From assembly GCA_016793635.1 (NCBI GenBank), contig JAEUMD010000010.1, positions 1-64,000 of the forward strand: a stretch of 64,000 nucleotides of DNA, read 5' to 3'. The notes below the pieces were generated by a model. That model saw nothing but the letters and a program-made list of their open reading frames with translations, was not told where the DNA came from and did no database searches. This DNA comes from Hyphomicrobiaceae bacterium (GTDB lineage: Bacteria; Pseudomonadota; Alphaproteobacteria; Rhizobiales; Hyphomicrobiaceae). Numbering within the stretch: the stretch's first letter is position 1; each line of letters opens with the position of its first letter. Shown here piece after piece: positions 44,788 to 53,220 of the stretch. The position numbers and the translations under genes are program-made.

Positions 44788-46197
44788 ATGAGTACAGCTC
44801 AAGCGCAAATGCAGGCCGTGGACCACGCCGGGTTCACCGCTGCTCCCGACCGGGCTACCAGGAGCGACGAAATTCGCCAGCTCAAAGCCCGCGACAACAC
44901 CACCAACTTCTACTACCTCGCCTTTGTCTATCTCGTCGTCGCAACCACCATCGCGCTCGCGCTGTGGAGCTTCGATGCCGTCGCGGCGGCCGGCCTCGGC
45001 TGGTGGTGGAACATCCCGGCCGCCTTCCTGGCGGTGGTGGCGATCGGCGCCTCGCAGCATCAGCTCGGCGGCGCCATCCACGAAGGTACGCACTACATGC
45101 TGTTCGATGATCGCCGCCTCAACGAGCTGGCGTCGGACTGGCTGGCGGCGTTCCCGATCTACACTTCCACCTATGCGTTCCGCCTGCACCACCTCGCGCA
45201 CCACCAGTTCGTCAACGATCCCGAGCGCGATCCAAACTTCGATCAGGCGAAGGACAGCGGCCACTGGCTCGACTTCCCGATCGCCCACATCGATCTGCTC
45301 ATCGCGATCGTCAAGCAGTTGAACCCGGCACGCCTCGTCTCCTACATCGTCGCCCGGGCGCGGTATTCGGCACTCGGCGTCGACACCAACCCCTACGCCG
45401 ATCCGAGCCGCAAGGGCACGCCATGGGCGATCCGCGTCGGCGTCCTGTTCGCGGTCGGCATGCCGTTCGTCCTCGTCCCGATCATCGCGGCCGGTCGTTA
45501 CGGCGGTTTGCCGATGGGCACGATGACAAGCATCGCGCTTGTCGTGCTGCTGGCGAGTGCGCTGGCGGTCGCTGCCTATTACTGGCGCCTGCCGGAGACG
45601 AGCTATCCGCAGAGCCGCATCAACCCCGTCATCTCGCACAAGTCGACCGCGCTCGGCCGCATCGGCTTCCTGACGATCGTCTACGCCGCGCTGACGATCA
45701 CCGAATATGTGAGCGGCGCACCTGTGTGGGGCTACTTCTCGCTGTTCTGGATCCTGCCGCTGTTCTCGACGTTCCCGCTGTTCATGATCCTTCGCGAATG
45801 GCTCCAGCACGGTAATGCCGACCGCGGGCGCTATACGAACTCGCGCATCTTCCTTGTCAATCCGTTCGCCCGTTACGCCATCTTCCCGTGGGGCATGGAT
45901 TATCACCTGCCGCACCATTTGTTCGCATCTGTGCCGCACTACAAACTCAAGGCCCTGCACCGGTTCCTGCTCAAGGACCCGGAGTATGCGGAGAAGGGAC
46001 TCGTCGTCGAGGGATGGTCGCACAAGAAGGCGGCGGGCCACCCGACCATCGTCGACGTGCTCGGCCCGGAGTACACACCCTCCGGCAACAAGGTGCACGT
46101 GGACGACGCCACGCTCGAAAACGCCGACGTCAACGATGCGGCAGCCATCGCACGGCATGCGGCCGAGTCGGCACGGCAAAGCCCGGCTTCGAACTGA
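44788..46197 (+). CDS. membrane fatty-acid desaturase family protein
   Basis: The 469-residue protein from ATG 44788 (GGAGGATCGGA ribosome-binding site) has about five or six membrane segments and the three histidine boxes of the di-iron desaturase/hydroxylase family: HEGTH (98-102), HHLAHH (134-139) and HLPHH (373-377). The spacing agrees with an acyl-lipid desaturase or related hydroxylase acting at the inner membrane with electrons from ferredoxin or a cytochrome. A polar tail of about 60 residues ends the protein. Regiospecificity cannot be told. A DesK-class kinase gene lies directly upstream. Confidence 0.88.
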   Translation: MSTAQAQMQAVDHAGFTAAPDRATRSDEIRQLKARDNTTNFYYLAFVYLVVATTIALALWSFDAVAAAGLGWWWNIPAAFLAVVAIGASQHQLGGAIHEGTHYMLFDDRRLNELASDWLAAFPIYTSTYAFRLHHLAHHQFVNDPERDPNFDQAKDSGHWLDFPIAHIDLLIAIVKQLNPARLVSYIVARARYSALGVDTNPYADPSRKGTPWAIRVGVLFAVGMPFVLVPIIAAGRYGGLPMGTMTSIALVVLLASALAVAAYYWRLPETSYPQSRINPVISHKSTALGRIGFLTIVYAALTITEYVSGAPVWGYFSLFWILPLFSTFPLFMILREWLQHGNADRGRYTNSRIFLVNPFARYAIFPWGMDYHLPHHLFASVPHYKLKALHRFLLKDPEYAEKGLVVEGWSHKKAAGHPTIVDVLGPEYTPSGNKVHVDDATLENADVNDAAAIARHAAESARQSPASN

Positions 46198-46210
46198 AGC
46201 CGGGCCTCGG

Positions 46211-46245
46211 GAGGTGGCAGGCGCTCAGACCTGCCGCCTCGTTTC
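46211..46245 (+). terminator. terminator of the desaturase gene
   Basis: Stem GAGGTGGCAGG / CCTGCCGCCTC (one mismatch, 8-nt loop) then GTTTCTT. It follows another GC-rich hairpin GCCCGGCTTC/GAAGCCGGGC (46181-46205) that overlaps the desaturase stop codon. The left part also encodes the C-terminus of the minus-strand 46-residue peptide. Confidence 0.65.
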
Positions 46246-46365
46246 TTCGCTGGCCGCGCGCCAGATGCCGTAGATGCTCACCGGCGCGGCACCTGCCCTG
46301 TATACCGTCGCGCTCAATGCGACAATGACGAGCAGGGCGAGGCCGATCCCGAACAACGGGGTCAC
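46225..46365 (-). CDS. 46-residue membrane micro-protein, translationally coupled
   Basis: This short frame starts with GTG at 46363-46365, overlapping the stop TGA of the upstream 42-residue gene as GTGA, and ends TGA at 46225. The product begins VTPLFGIGLALLVIVALSAT, a single hydrophobic helix, and ends with a polar tail containing SIYGIWRAAS. The one-base-step overlap is typical of termination-reinitiation coupling. It lies too short for routine gene calling, so confidence is limited, but the remains of the same frame are also found in the duplicated copy upstream. Confidence 0.5.
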   Translation of the reverse strand: MTPLFGIGLALLVIVALSATVYRAGAAPVSIYGIWRAASEETRRQV

Positions 46366-46490
46366 TTGCCGTTCTTCTCGGCCCAGATCTTGTCCCACAC
46401 GCCGTGGACCGTGATGGTATCGGCGTGGGCGGTCGAGACGACGGCCGAGAGCGAGAGGACGGCGAGAGCGGCGGCGATGAAGGTCTTCAT
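46362..46490 (-). CDS. 42-residue exported micro-protein, copy 1
   Basis: From ATG 46490 (GGAGATTAGAAAC ribosome-binding site) the product begins MKTFIAAALAVLSLSAVVST with signal-peptide cleavage expected after AHA, leaving a mature peptide of about 19 residues starting DTITVHGVWDKIWAEKNGK. A near-identical paralogue lies 264 bp upstream. The signal, the ribosome-binding site and the conserved coding pattern between copies (differences mainly at third codon positions) support it as a real gene. Function is unknown. Confidence 0.7.
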   Translation of the reverse strand: MKTFIAAALAVLSLSAVVSTAHADTITVHGVWDKIWAEKNGK

Positions 46491-46554
46491 GTTTCTAATC
46501 TCCGGGGAAGAGTTGCATTCGCTTGTCGATTGCGGCTGATGCTTGCAGGCGCGG

Positions 46555-46629
46555 CGCTGCACTGTGGATCGTCGCTCTTAATGTGACGATGACGAGCAGG
46601 GCGAGGCCGATCCCGAACTATGGGCTCAC
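46555..46629 (-). pseudogene. broken copy of the 46-residue micro-protein
   Basis: Downstream of micro-protein copy 2 the GTG start again overlaps the TGA stop (GTGA at 46626-46629), but the third codon after it is a TAG (46618-46620), where copy 1 has TTG. Beyond the stop the frame still reads FGIGLALLVIV, matching copy 1, and then diverges. It is therefore a nonsense-inactivated duplicate. Confidence 0.6.
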
Positions 46630-46754
46630 TTACCCATCTTCTCGGCCCAGATCTGATCCCACACACCGTGAACCGTGAAGGTGTCGGCGTGCGCGGTGGA
46701 CACGACGGCGGTGAGCGAGAGAGCGGCGAGAGCAGCAGCGATAAAGGTCTTCAT
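46626..46754 (-). CDS. 42-residue exported micro-protein, copy 2
   Basis: From ATG 46754 (CCCGGAGATCC upstream) the product begins MKTFIAAALAALSLTAVVST, then AHA and the mature part DTFTVHGVWDQIWAEKMGK. It is 42 residues like copy 1 and differs at six positions or so. Both copies share the upstream leader (CGCCTGCAAGC ... CCCCGGAGAT), so the duplication unit includes the regulatory leader. Promoter-proximal copy. Function unknown. Confidence 0.7.
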   Translation of the reverse strand: MKTFIAAALAALSLTAVVSTAHADTFTVHGVWDQIWAEKMGK

Positions 46755-47150
46755 GGTTTGGATCTCCGGGGTTGCGTTGCGTTCCCATGTCCGTTGCGGC
46801 TGCGGCTTGCAGGCGCGCTCTCAGTCATGGTTGCAATCGTCTACGGACCGGAGGCGCAAACAGATACGTCGCGGACGACATTTTCCCGATCACAATAAAT
46901 CGAGAACCGGTGAGTGATCCGAGAGGTGCGAGCGACTGTAAAAGCTCACTCGCATGTCTTCGAGGCCCTATCGACGAGCGGAACGTGCACTCTGGTTCCG
47001 CTCGATGGTTCCGCTCGATGGGCGTGTGAAATGCTACGGCCAACCGGGGGCGATCAGCACCCTCTCTGCCTTGATCTCAGCGTGCTCGCGATCCGTCGAA
47101 GTCGCCAACAGCACTCTGGAACAATAGCATTGGCTACGATCGCGCGGCGA
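46755..47150. other. 396-bp intergenic region with a 10-bp hairpin and 13-bp tandem repeat
   Basis: The region lies between parE and micro-protein copy 2, both on the minus strand. It contains CGAGCGGAAC (46975-46984), its reverse complement inside GGTTCCGCTCGAT at 46994-47006, and an exact tandem copy of that 13-mer at 47007-47019, so two mutually exclusive 10-bp stems are possible. No T-run follows. AT-richer DNA near 46890-46930 may hold the micro-protein promoter. No gene was seen. Confidence 0.45.
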
Positions 47151-49184
47151 TCAGATGTCGAGATCCTTGGCGAAGGCCGCGCGCTCCTGGATGAAACGGA
47201 AGCGGGCTTCTGGCTTCGAGCCCATCAGCGCGTTGACGGCCTCGGCGAGATCGTTGCCCTCGCCCTCGCCGATCTCCACCTTGAGCATGAAACGAACCTT
47301 CGGATCCATGGTCGTTTCCTTGAGCTGCTGCGAGTTCATCTCGCCGAGGCCCTTGAAGCGACCGATCTCGACCTTCTTGCCCTTGAATTCCTTCGCCATC
47401 AGCTCTTCGCGGTGCTTGTCATCGCGCGCATAGACGGTCTTGCCGCCATGCGTGAGCCGGTACAGCGGCGGTAGCGCGAGATAGAGATGCCCGTGCTCGA
47501 TCAGCGGCCGCATCTCCTGGTAGAAGAACGTGATGAGCAGCGCGGCGATGTGCGCTCCGTCGACGTCGGCATCGGTCATGATGATGACGCGCTCGTAGCG
47601 CAGATCCTCGTCGCGATATTTGCCGCCTGTGCTGACGCCGAGCGCCGTGATGAGATCGGAGAGAAGCTGGTTCTGCGACAGCTTCGCCGACGAAGCGTTG
47701 GCGACGTTCAGGATCTTGCCGCGCAACGGCAGAATAGCCTGCGTCTCGCGGGACCGCGCGCTCTTGGCGCTGCCACCGGCCGAGTCGCCCTCAACGATGA
47801 AAATCTCGGTGCCGGCCGCCTGTTGCACGGTGCAGTCCGCGAGCTTGCCGGGAAGGCGCAGCTTCCGCGTCGCGCTCTGCCGGCCAACCTCCTTCTCCTT
47901 GCGGCGGCGCTGACGCTCCTCGGCGCGATCGATCGTCCACTCGAGCAGCTTGGTCGCCTGCTGCGGGTTGTCGGCGAGCCAGTGGTCGAAGGCATCACGC
48001 AGCGCCACCTCGACGATGCGCGAGGCTTCCTGGGTCGCGAGCTTGTCCTTCGTCTGCCCCTGGAACTCCGGCTCGCGGATGAACACCGAGAGCATGGACG
48101 TCGCGGTTCCCATCACGTCGTCCGACGTGATCTGTCCGGCGCGGCGATTGTTGACGAGTTCGCCATAGGCGCGCAGGCCCTTGGTCAGCGCCTGGCGTAG
48201 ACCCGACTCGTGGGTGCCGCCCTCGGGCGTCGGAATGGTGTTGCAGTACGAGCGCGAAAAGCCGTCGTCGTTGGCGATCCACGCGACCGCCCATTCGACG
48301 GAGCCGTGCCCGCCAGGCTTCTTCACATTGCCCGCGAAGATGTCGTTGGCGACGAGCGTCGAGCCCTCGATGGTCGCCGCGAGAAAGTCCTTGAGGCCGC
48401 CGGGGAAGTGCAGCGTCGCCTCGGCCGGTGTTTTGCCATCGGCTTCGACGAGCGCCGGGTCGCAACTCCAGCGGATGCGCACGCCGCCGAACAGGTACGC
48501 CTTCGAACGCGCCATGGTGTAGAGGCGCGATGGCTTGAACCGCGCGCCTTTGCCGAAGATCTGCTCGTCGGGACGAAAGCGCACGCGCGTACCGCGCCGG
48601 TTCATCACCGAGCCAAGCTTCTCGAGCTTCGTGATGGGCAGGCCGCGCGAGAACACCATGCGATAGAGCTGCTGGCCGCGTGCAACCTCGACCTCGCACG
48701 TCTCCGAAAGCGCGTTGACCACCGAGACACCGACGCCGTGCAGACCGCCCGAGGTGGTGTACGCCTTGCCGTCGAACTTTCCGCCCGAGTGCAGCGTCGT
48801 CATGATGACTTCGAGCGCCGACTTCGTCTTGAACTTGGGATGCGCGTCGACCGGAATGCCGCGGCCATTGTCGGAGACCGTGAGAAATCCATCGGCATCG
48901 AGGCGCACTTCGATCCAGTCGGCATGGCCAGCCACCGCCTCGTCCATCGAGTTGTCGATGACTTCGGCGAACAGGTGATGCAGCGCCTTCTCGTCGGTAC
49001 CGCCGATGTACATGCCGGGGCGGCGGCGCACGGGTTCGAGACCCTCGAGCACCTCGATATCGGCCGCCGTATAGCTCTCCGATGCGTCGCCGCCCTTGCG
49101 GGCGCGCGCCGCCTTGTCTTTCGACGCCTGGTCGCTCATGTCCTCGGCAATGCTGGAGAAAAGGTCGCGTTTCGGCTGGCCCAT
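47151..49184 (-). CDS. parE: DNA topoisomerase IV subunit B
   Basis: The 677-residue type IIA topoisomerase subunit starts MGQPKRDLFSSIAEDM. The GHKL ATPase domain shows RRRPGMYIGG, EVIDNSMDEA, VSDNGRGIPV, and TTSGGLHGVGVSVVNAL. The transducer and TOPRIM domain follow with FIVEGDSAGGSAK, IMTDADVDGAHIAALL and the C-terminal RFKGLGEMN. Length and the short C-terminal region distinguish it from the longer GyrB. With ParC it decatenates daughter chromosomes. The upstream region also contains no replication origin features. Confidence 0.96.
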   Translation of the reverse strand: MGQPKRDLFSSIAEDMSDQASKDKAARARKGGDASESYTAADIEVLEGLEPVRRRPGMYIGGTDEKALHHLFAEVIDNSMDEAVAGHADWIEVRLDADGFLTVSDNGRGIPVDAHPKFKTKSALEVIMTTLHSGGKFDGKAYTTSGGLHGVGVSVVNALSETCEVEVARGQQLYRMVFSRGLPITKLEKLGSVMNRRGTRVRFRPDEQIFGKGARFKPSRLYTMARSKAYLFGGVRIRWSCDPALVEADGKTPAEATLHFPGGLKDFLAATIEGSTLVANDIFAGNVKKPGGHGSVEWAVAWIANDDGFSRSYCNTIPTPEGGTHESGLRQALTKGLRAYGELVNNRRAGQITSDDVMGTATSMLSVFIREPEFQGQTKDKLATQEASRIVEVALRDAFDHWLADNPQQATKLLEWTIDRAEERQRRRKEKEVGRQSATRKLRLPGKLADCTVQQAAGTEIFIVEGDSAGGSAKSARSRETQAILPLRGKILNVANASSAKLSQNQLLSDLITALGVSTGGKYRDEDLRYERVIIMTDADVDGAHIAALLITFFYQEMRPLIEHGHLYLALPPLYRLTHGGKTVYARDDKHREELMAKEFKGKKVEIGRFKGLGEMNSQQLKETTMDPKVRFMLKVEIGEGEGNDLAEAVNALMGSKPEARFRFIQERAAFAKDLDI

Positions 49185-49449
49185 CGGTCATGGCTCCCCG
49201 GGGCAAGCCCCCTGGCGGACGATCTGCCGCCGAAGCGGCGCGAGGCCCGGAGCTGACGCGCGACAAGCGTCCGGCGACTCTCTCGTGAGTGTTGCGGTGC
49301 CCTGAAATGCCATGGCGCGGCCGGGCTTGGCAAGAAAGCGCGGGCCGCCTTCCCCAGAAGCAGCTGAACGATGTAAACTTGCGGCCGCGATGCCACGCCC
49401 GCTGCGAACGGCCTATCATCCACGTCGGCGCGGCCGGTTCAGCCCCGGT

Positions 49450-49836
49450 TCAACCCTTGAGCGCTGCCAGCTTGTCGGCCGAGGCCGGAGCGAGCTCGAC
49501 GCTCTCGCCGCAACCGCAGGCGCTCTTCTGGTTCGGGTTGTTGAACACGAACCCCGAGGAGAGCTTCTCGCTTCTGTAGTCCATCTCCGTCCCGAGCAGG
49601 TACAGAACAGCCTGCGGGTCGATGATGACGCGGGCGCCATCCTGCTCGACCACCTCGTCGAACTTAGCCACGCTGTCCGTCCACGTCATGGTGTATTCCA
49701 TGCCGGCGCAGCCGCCCTTCTTGACGCCGATCTTGAGGCCGGCAACCGCCTCGCCCTTGGAGGCCATGATCGCTTTGACACGCGCCGCTGCCGCGGGCGT
49801 CATGGTCATGACCTGGGGTCTCGTGCGTGTGGTCAT
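49450..49836 (-). CDS. sufA: iron-sulfur cluster assembly A-type carrier
   Basis: The 128-residue HesB/IscA-family protein starts MTTRTRPQVMTMTPAAAARV at ATG 49836. The three cluster-binding Cys are in VKKGGCAGMEY and SACGCGESVEL (C-x-C), at the usual positions. It is the last gene of the suf operon, 107 bp after sufT. It receives clusters from the SufBCD scaffold and passes them to targets. The long upstream open frame overlapping sufT is a shadow. Confidence 0.94.
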   Translation of the reverse strand: MTTRTRPQVMTMTPAAAARVKAIMASKGEAVAGLKIGVKKGGCAGMEYTMTWTDSVAKFDEVVEQDGARVIIDPQAVLYLLGTEMDYRSEKLSSGFVFNNPNQKSACGCGESVELAPASADKLAALKG

Positions 49837-49943
49837 GGGGCTCTCTGCTCCAAAGGCACTATCGACTTGAATATGGTGCGGCTGGCGCAGGCGTCCAGAT
49901 GCGCGCCGATCTGCCACGGTCCAATCAGAAACTGCGCCGCCGA

Positions 49944-50504
49944 TCAGAACATCCCGACCGCCAGCTTGGCCTCGTCCGACATCCGGCTCTGGTCCCAGGG
50001 CGGATCGAACACGATCGTCACCTTGACGCCGCCGACCCCGGGCACCGCACCGACTGCGTTCTCGACCCAGATCGGCATTTCGCCGGCCACCGGGCATCCG
50101 GGCGCAGTGAGCGTCATGTCGATCTCGACGTCGCGATTGTCGGCGACGTCGATCCGATAGATGAGGCCCAGCTCGTAAATGTCGGAGGGGATCTCGGGAT
50201 CGTAGACGGACTTCAGCGCCATCACGATGCCCTGCTTCAGCTCGTCGAGCTCTTCCGCGGAAAGTGCTGAACCCTCGACCGGCGTGCCGCCTTCGGTGAC
50301 GGACGGTGCCGCGGCCTTCGCGGCCGCCGCCTCGCGCACGAAGTCGTGCAGCGTCGGCTCGGGCGCGGCGGCCTGCTGCGCGGGCGCCCTGGCGGATGCC
50401 GACTCAGCCAAATCGTCGCTTCTCGCGGCCTTGTCGCGCGGTCGCAACTCTGCCGGCTGCGCCTCGATTTCGATTTCGTCGCGGTCGATCGATCCGCTGG
50501 TCAT
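49944..50504 (-). CDS. sufT: SUF-associated MIP18/DUF59 assembly protein
   Basis: The 186-residue protein has a disordered, Ala/Glu-rich N-terminal extension of about 85 residues and a C-terminal MIP18/PaaD-like domain with SVYDPEIPSDIYELGLIYRI, the loop LTAPGCPVAGEMP (with the conserved Cys) and FDPPWDQSRMSDEAK. SufT proteins aid Fe-S cluster maturation when demand is high. It starts 12 bp after sufS. The length of the N-terminal extension is greater than the bare domain (about 100-120 residues). Confidence 0.92.
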   Translation of the reverse strand: MTSGSIDRDEIEIEAQPAELRPRDKAARSDDLAESASARAPAQQAAAPEPTLHDFVREAAAAKAAAPSVTEGGTPVEGSALSAEELDELKQGIVMALKSVYDPEIPSDIYELGLIYRIDVADNRDVEIDMTLTAPGCPVAGEMPIWVENAVGAVPGVGGVKVTIVFDPPWDQSRMSDEAKLAVGMF

Positions 50505-50516
50505 CGCCGAACTCCT

Positions 50517-51782
50517 TCAGGTGAACAGGTCATGGGCCCGGATCAGCGCCTCGGCGAGCGCGTCGATCTCGGCCTTCGTGTTGTACATCGCGAGCGAGGC
50601 CCGGCACGTGGCCGTGACGCCGAGACGCTCCATCAGCGGCTGAGCGCAGTGATGGCCGGCGCGCACGGCCACACCCGAGCGATCGATCAGCGTCGAGATG
50701 TCGTGGGGATGCAGTCCGTCGACGGTGAACGACACGATACCGCCCTTTCCTGGCGCGCGGCCATGGATCTTCAGCCACGGCAACTCGTCGAGACGCGCAT
50801 GCGCGTATGCGCCAACTTCCGCCTCATGCGCGGCGATCGCAGCGCGCCCGGTCTGCATCATGTAATCGAGTGCAGCTCCGAGACCGATCGCCTCGACGAT
50901 CGCCGGCGTGCCGGCCTCGAACTTGTGCGGCGTGACGCCATACGTGATGCGATCCACCGCAACGCTCTCGATCATCTCGCCACCACCCTCGTAGGGCGGC
51001 ATAGCGTCGAGATGCTTGCGCTTCGCATAGAGCACGCCGATGCCCGTCGGCCCATACGTCTTGTGACCCGTGAAGACGTAGAAGTCGCAACCGAGGTCCT
51101 GCACGTCCACGGGCATGTGCACCGCCGCCTGGCTGCCATCGACCAGCACGGGAATGCCGCGCGCATGGGCCAGTCGCACGATCTCCTTGATCGGCGTGAC
51201 GGTACCGAGCACGTTCGACATGTGCGTGATAGCGACGATCTTCGTCCGCGGCGTCAGCAGCCGCTCGAACTCGTCGATCAGAAACTCACCGGTGTCGGAG
51301 ATCGGCGCCCATTTCAACACCGCGCCACGCCGCTCGCGGTGGTAGTGCCACGGCACGATGTTGGAGTGATGCTCCATGATCGAGAGCACGATCTCATCGT
51401 CCTCTCCGACCACCATGCCGCCGAACGACTGCGCGACGAGGTTGATGGCTCCCGTCGCGTTGCGCGTGAAGATGATCTCATCCGTGCTCGGCGCGTTGAG
51501 GAAGCGGCGCGCCGTCTCGCGCGCATCCTCGAACTTCTGGGTCGCCGTGTTCGAGAGGTAGTGGAGTCCGCGATGCACGTTGGCGTACTCGTGACGCCAT
51601 GCATGCTCCATGGCCTCGAGCACCGGCAGCGGCTTCTGCGCGGACGCACCATTGTCGAGGTAGACGAGCGGCTTGCCGTACACCTCGCGGAACAAGATGG
51701 GGAAGTCGGCGCGCACGCGCTCGACGTCGAAGGCCGCCCCGCGGGTTTCGGTCGTGCTGCGCTCGCGCGTGTCCGTCGTCAT
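50517..51782 (-). CDS. sufS: cysteine desulfurase SufS
   Basis: The 421-residue group II cysteine desulfurase starts at ATG 51782, chosen because GAGAGA lies at proper distance; ATG 51788 and the longer frame to 51863 are alternatives. Motifs: VYLDNGASAQKP, TRNATGAINLVA, the PLP-Lys region FYVFTGHKTYGPTGIGVLYA (Lys in HKT) and the catalytic Cys in RAGHHCAQPLMERL and CRASLAMYN. It supplies persulfide sulfur to SufBCD; SufE is not encoded in this operon, so a SufE or SufU-like partner must be elsewhere. Confidence 0.96.
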   Translation of the reverse strand: MTTDTRERSTTETRGAAFDVERVRADFPILFREVYGKPLVYLDNGASAQKPLPVLEAMEHAWRHEYANVHRGLHYLSNTATQKFEDARETARRFLNAPSTDEIIFTRNATGAINLVAQSFGGMVVGEDDEIVLSIMEHHSNIVPWHYHRERRGAVLKWAPISDTGEFLIDEFERLLTPRTKIVAITHMSNVLGTVTPIKEIVRLAHARGIPVLVDGSQAAVHMPVDVQDLGCDFYVFTGHKTYGPTGIGVLYAKRKHLDAMPPYEGGGEMIESVAVDRITYGVTPHKFEAGTPAIVEAIGLGAALDYMMQTGRAAIAAHEAEVGAYAHARLDELPWLKIHGRAPGKGGIVSFTVDGLHPHDISTLIDRSGVAVRAGHHCAQPLMERLGVTATCRASLAMYNTKAEIDALAEALIRAHDLFT

Positions 51783-51849
51783 GTCCATTCTCTCGCGGTT
51801 GTTCGGCGTCGCGATGGCGTGCATGCGGCGCCGTAGTTCCACATGGCCG

Positions 51850-53178
51850 TCAGACGCCGACACCGAGCAGCCAGATGCGCGCCTGCTCGGCCAACGCCTC
51901 GCGCAGACCGTCGTGCTCGATCTTGTCGATCGCCTCGCCGATGAACGACTGGATCAGCAGGGCACGCGCTTCCTCCTTCGGAATGCCGCGCGCACGCAGA
52001 TAGAACATCAGGTCGTCGTCGAGCTGTGCCGAGGTGGAACCGTGACCGCAGACGACGTCGTCGGCGTAGATCTCGAGTTCGGGCTTGGAATCGAACTCGG
52101 CGTCCTCCGAGAGCATCAGCGCCTGCGCCATCTGCTTGCCGTCGGTCTTCTGCGCGTCGCGGCGCACGATCACCTTGCCCTGGAAGATGCCGCGCGCGGT
52201 ATCGTCGAGCACACCCTTGAACAGCTCGCGGCTCTCGCCGTGCGGCACGGCATGATCGACGAACAGCGTCGTATCGATATGCTCCGTGCCCCGCGCGAGG
52301 AAGATGCCCGATATGTCGAGTTTGGCTCCCTCGCCCTTGAACGTCGCGCGGATCTCGTTGCGTGCGAGGCCGACGCCCGACGTGAACTGGAAGCCACGGT
52401 AGACGGAATCCTTCTCCATCTCGACGGTCCAGTTGGCGAGGTGGGTCACCTTGCCGGCATCGACCGCGATCTTGACGTGGCGGGCGGTGGCACCGGCGCC
52501 GACGAGCACCTCGCTCGCGGTGTTCACCTGCCCCTCGGTCGCCGACCCCGGTACGGTGACGAAAACCTCGACCACCGTCGCCGTCGCCGCCTCACCGATG
52601 TGGATCACGTTGCGGCCGACGGCGAAGCGCGGCTCGACGCCCGCGCGTGAATGTACCACCAGCAACGGTTTCTCGAGCGTCGCGCCAGCCGGCACGTCGA
52701 TCACCGCGCCGTCCGTCACATACGCCGCGTTGAGAGCGAGGATCGCGTTGTCGCCGCCTGAATCGCTCAGCAGGCCGGCAGCGCCGTCACTACCGACCAG
52801 AGCCTGAGACAGCGGCTCGACCGCGATCGACGACGCGTCGGCGAGATTCGACAGCTCCCGGCGATAACGGCCGTTGACGAGAACGATGCGCGGCGCATCG
52901 AGCTGCGCCAGCGGACCGAGCGCGACGATGATGTCGGCGATCGTCACCTTCGCCTCGTCGGCGACGGCGACCGGCAGCGCCTCTTTCATGGCATTGCGCA
53001 GGTCGGTGTACTTCCACTCCTCGATGCGGCGGTGCGGAAGCCCGAGCGAGGCAAAACGCCCCAGCGCGTCCTCGCGCGCTTGCTGCACGTCGGCGCCACC
53101 GGGAAGCCGCTCCGCCACCTGCCCGAAGCCCTCCGACAAGGTCGTCTCGGCCTTGGTCTTGATGACTGCAACGTTCAT
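51850..53178 (-). CDS. sufD: Fe-S cluster assembly protein SufD
   Basis: The 442-residue protein from ATG 53178 (GGAGAGAGCTGAT upstream) contains RRIEEWKYTDLRN near residue 57, a parallel beta-helix core, and the conserved C-terminal YADDVVCGHGSTSAQLDDDL and LIQSFIGEAIDKI. It pairs with SufB and SufC in the SufBC2D scaffold. The His in CGHGST is the residue proposed to help cluster formation at the SufB-SufD interface. Confidence 0.95.
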   Translation of the reverse strand: MNVAVIKTKAETTLSEGFGQVAERLPGGADVQQAREDALGRFASLGLPHRRIEEWKYTDLRNAMKEALPVAVADEAKVTIADIIVALGPLAQLDAPRIVLVNGRYRRELSNLADASSIAVEPLSQALVGSDGAAGLLSDSGGDNAILALNAAYVTDGAVIDVPAGATLEKPLLVVHSRAGVEPRFAVGRNVIHIGEAATATVVEVFVTVPGSATEGQVNTASEVLVGAGATARHVKIAVDAGKVTHLANWTVEMEKDSVYRGFQFTSGVGLARNEIRATFKGEGAKLDISGIFLARGTEHIDTTLFVDHAVPHGESRELFKGVLDDTARGIFQGKVIVRRDAQKTDGKQMAQALMLSEDAEFDSKPELEIYADDVVCGHGSTSAQLDDDLMFYLRARGIPKEEARALLIQSFIGEAIDKIEHDGLREALAEQARIWLLGVGV

Positions 53179-53220
53179 ATCAGCTCTCTCCATCGCGTCG
53201 GTTCCGCCCTAATCCGAAAG

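Larger units (their letters stand above)
46225..46800 (-). repeat. 264-bp direct tandem duplication
   Basis: Start and stop codons of the two 42-residue genes are offset by exactly 264 bp (46490/46754 and 46362/46626). Similarity extends through the GTG-started second frame (GACGAGCAGGGCGAGGCCGA is identical in both) and into the leader. The copies have diverged noticeably, so the event is not recent. Confidence 0.75.

Noticed and set aside
46825-47043. 72-codon minus-strand frame upstream of micro-protein copy 2
   Set aside because: No ribosome-binding site, no hydrophobic or conserved pattern, and it covers the likely promoter region.
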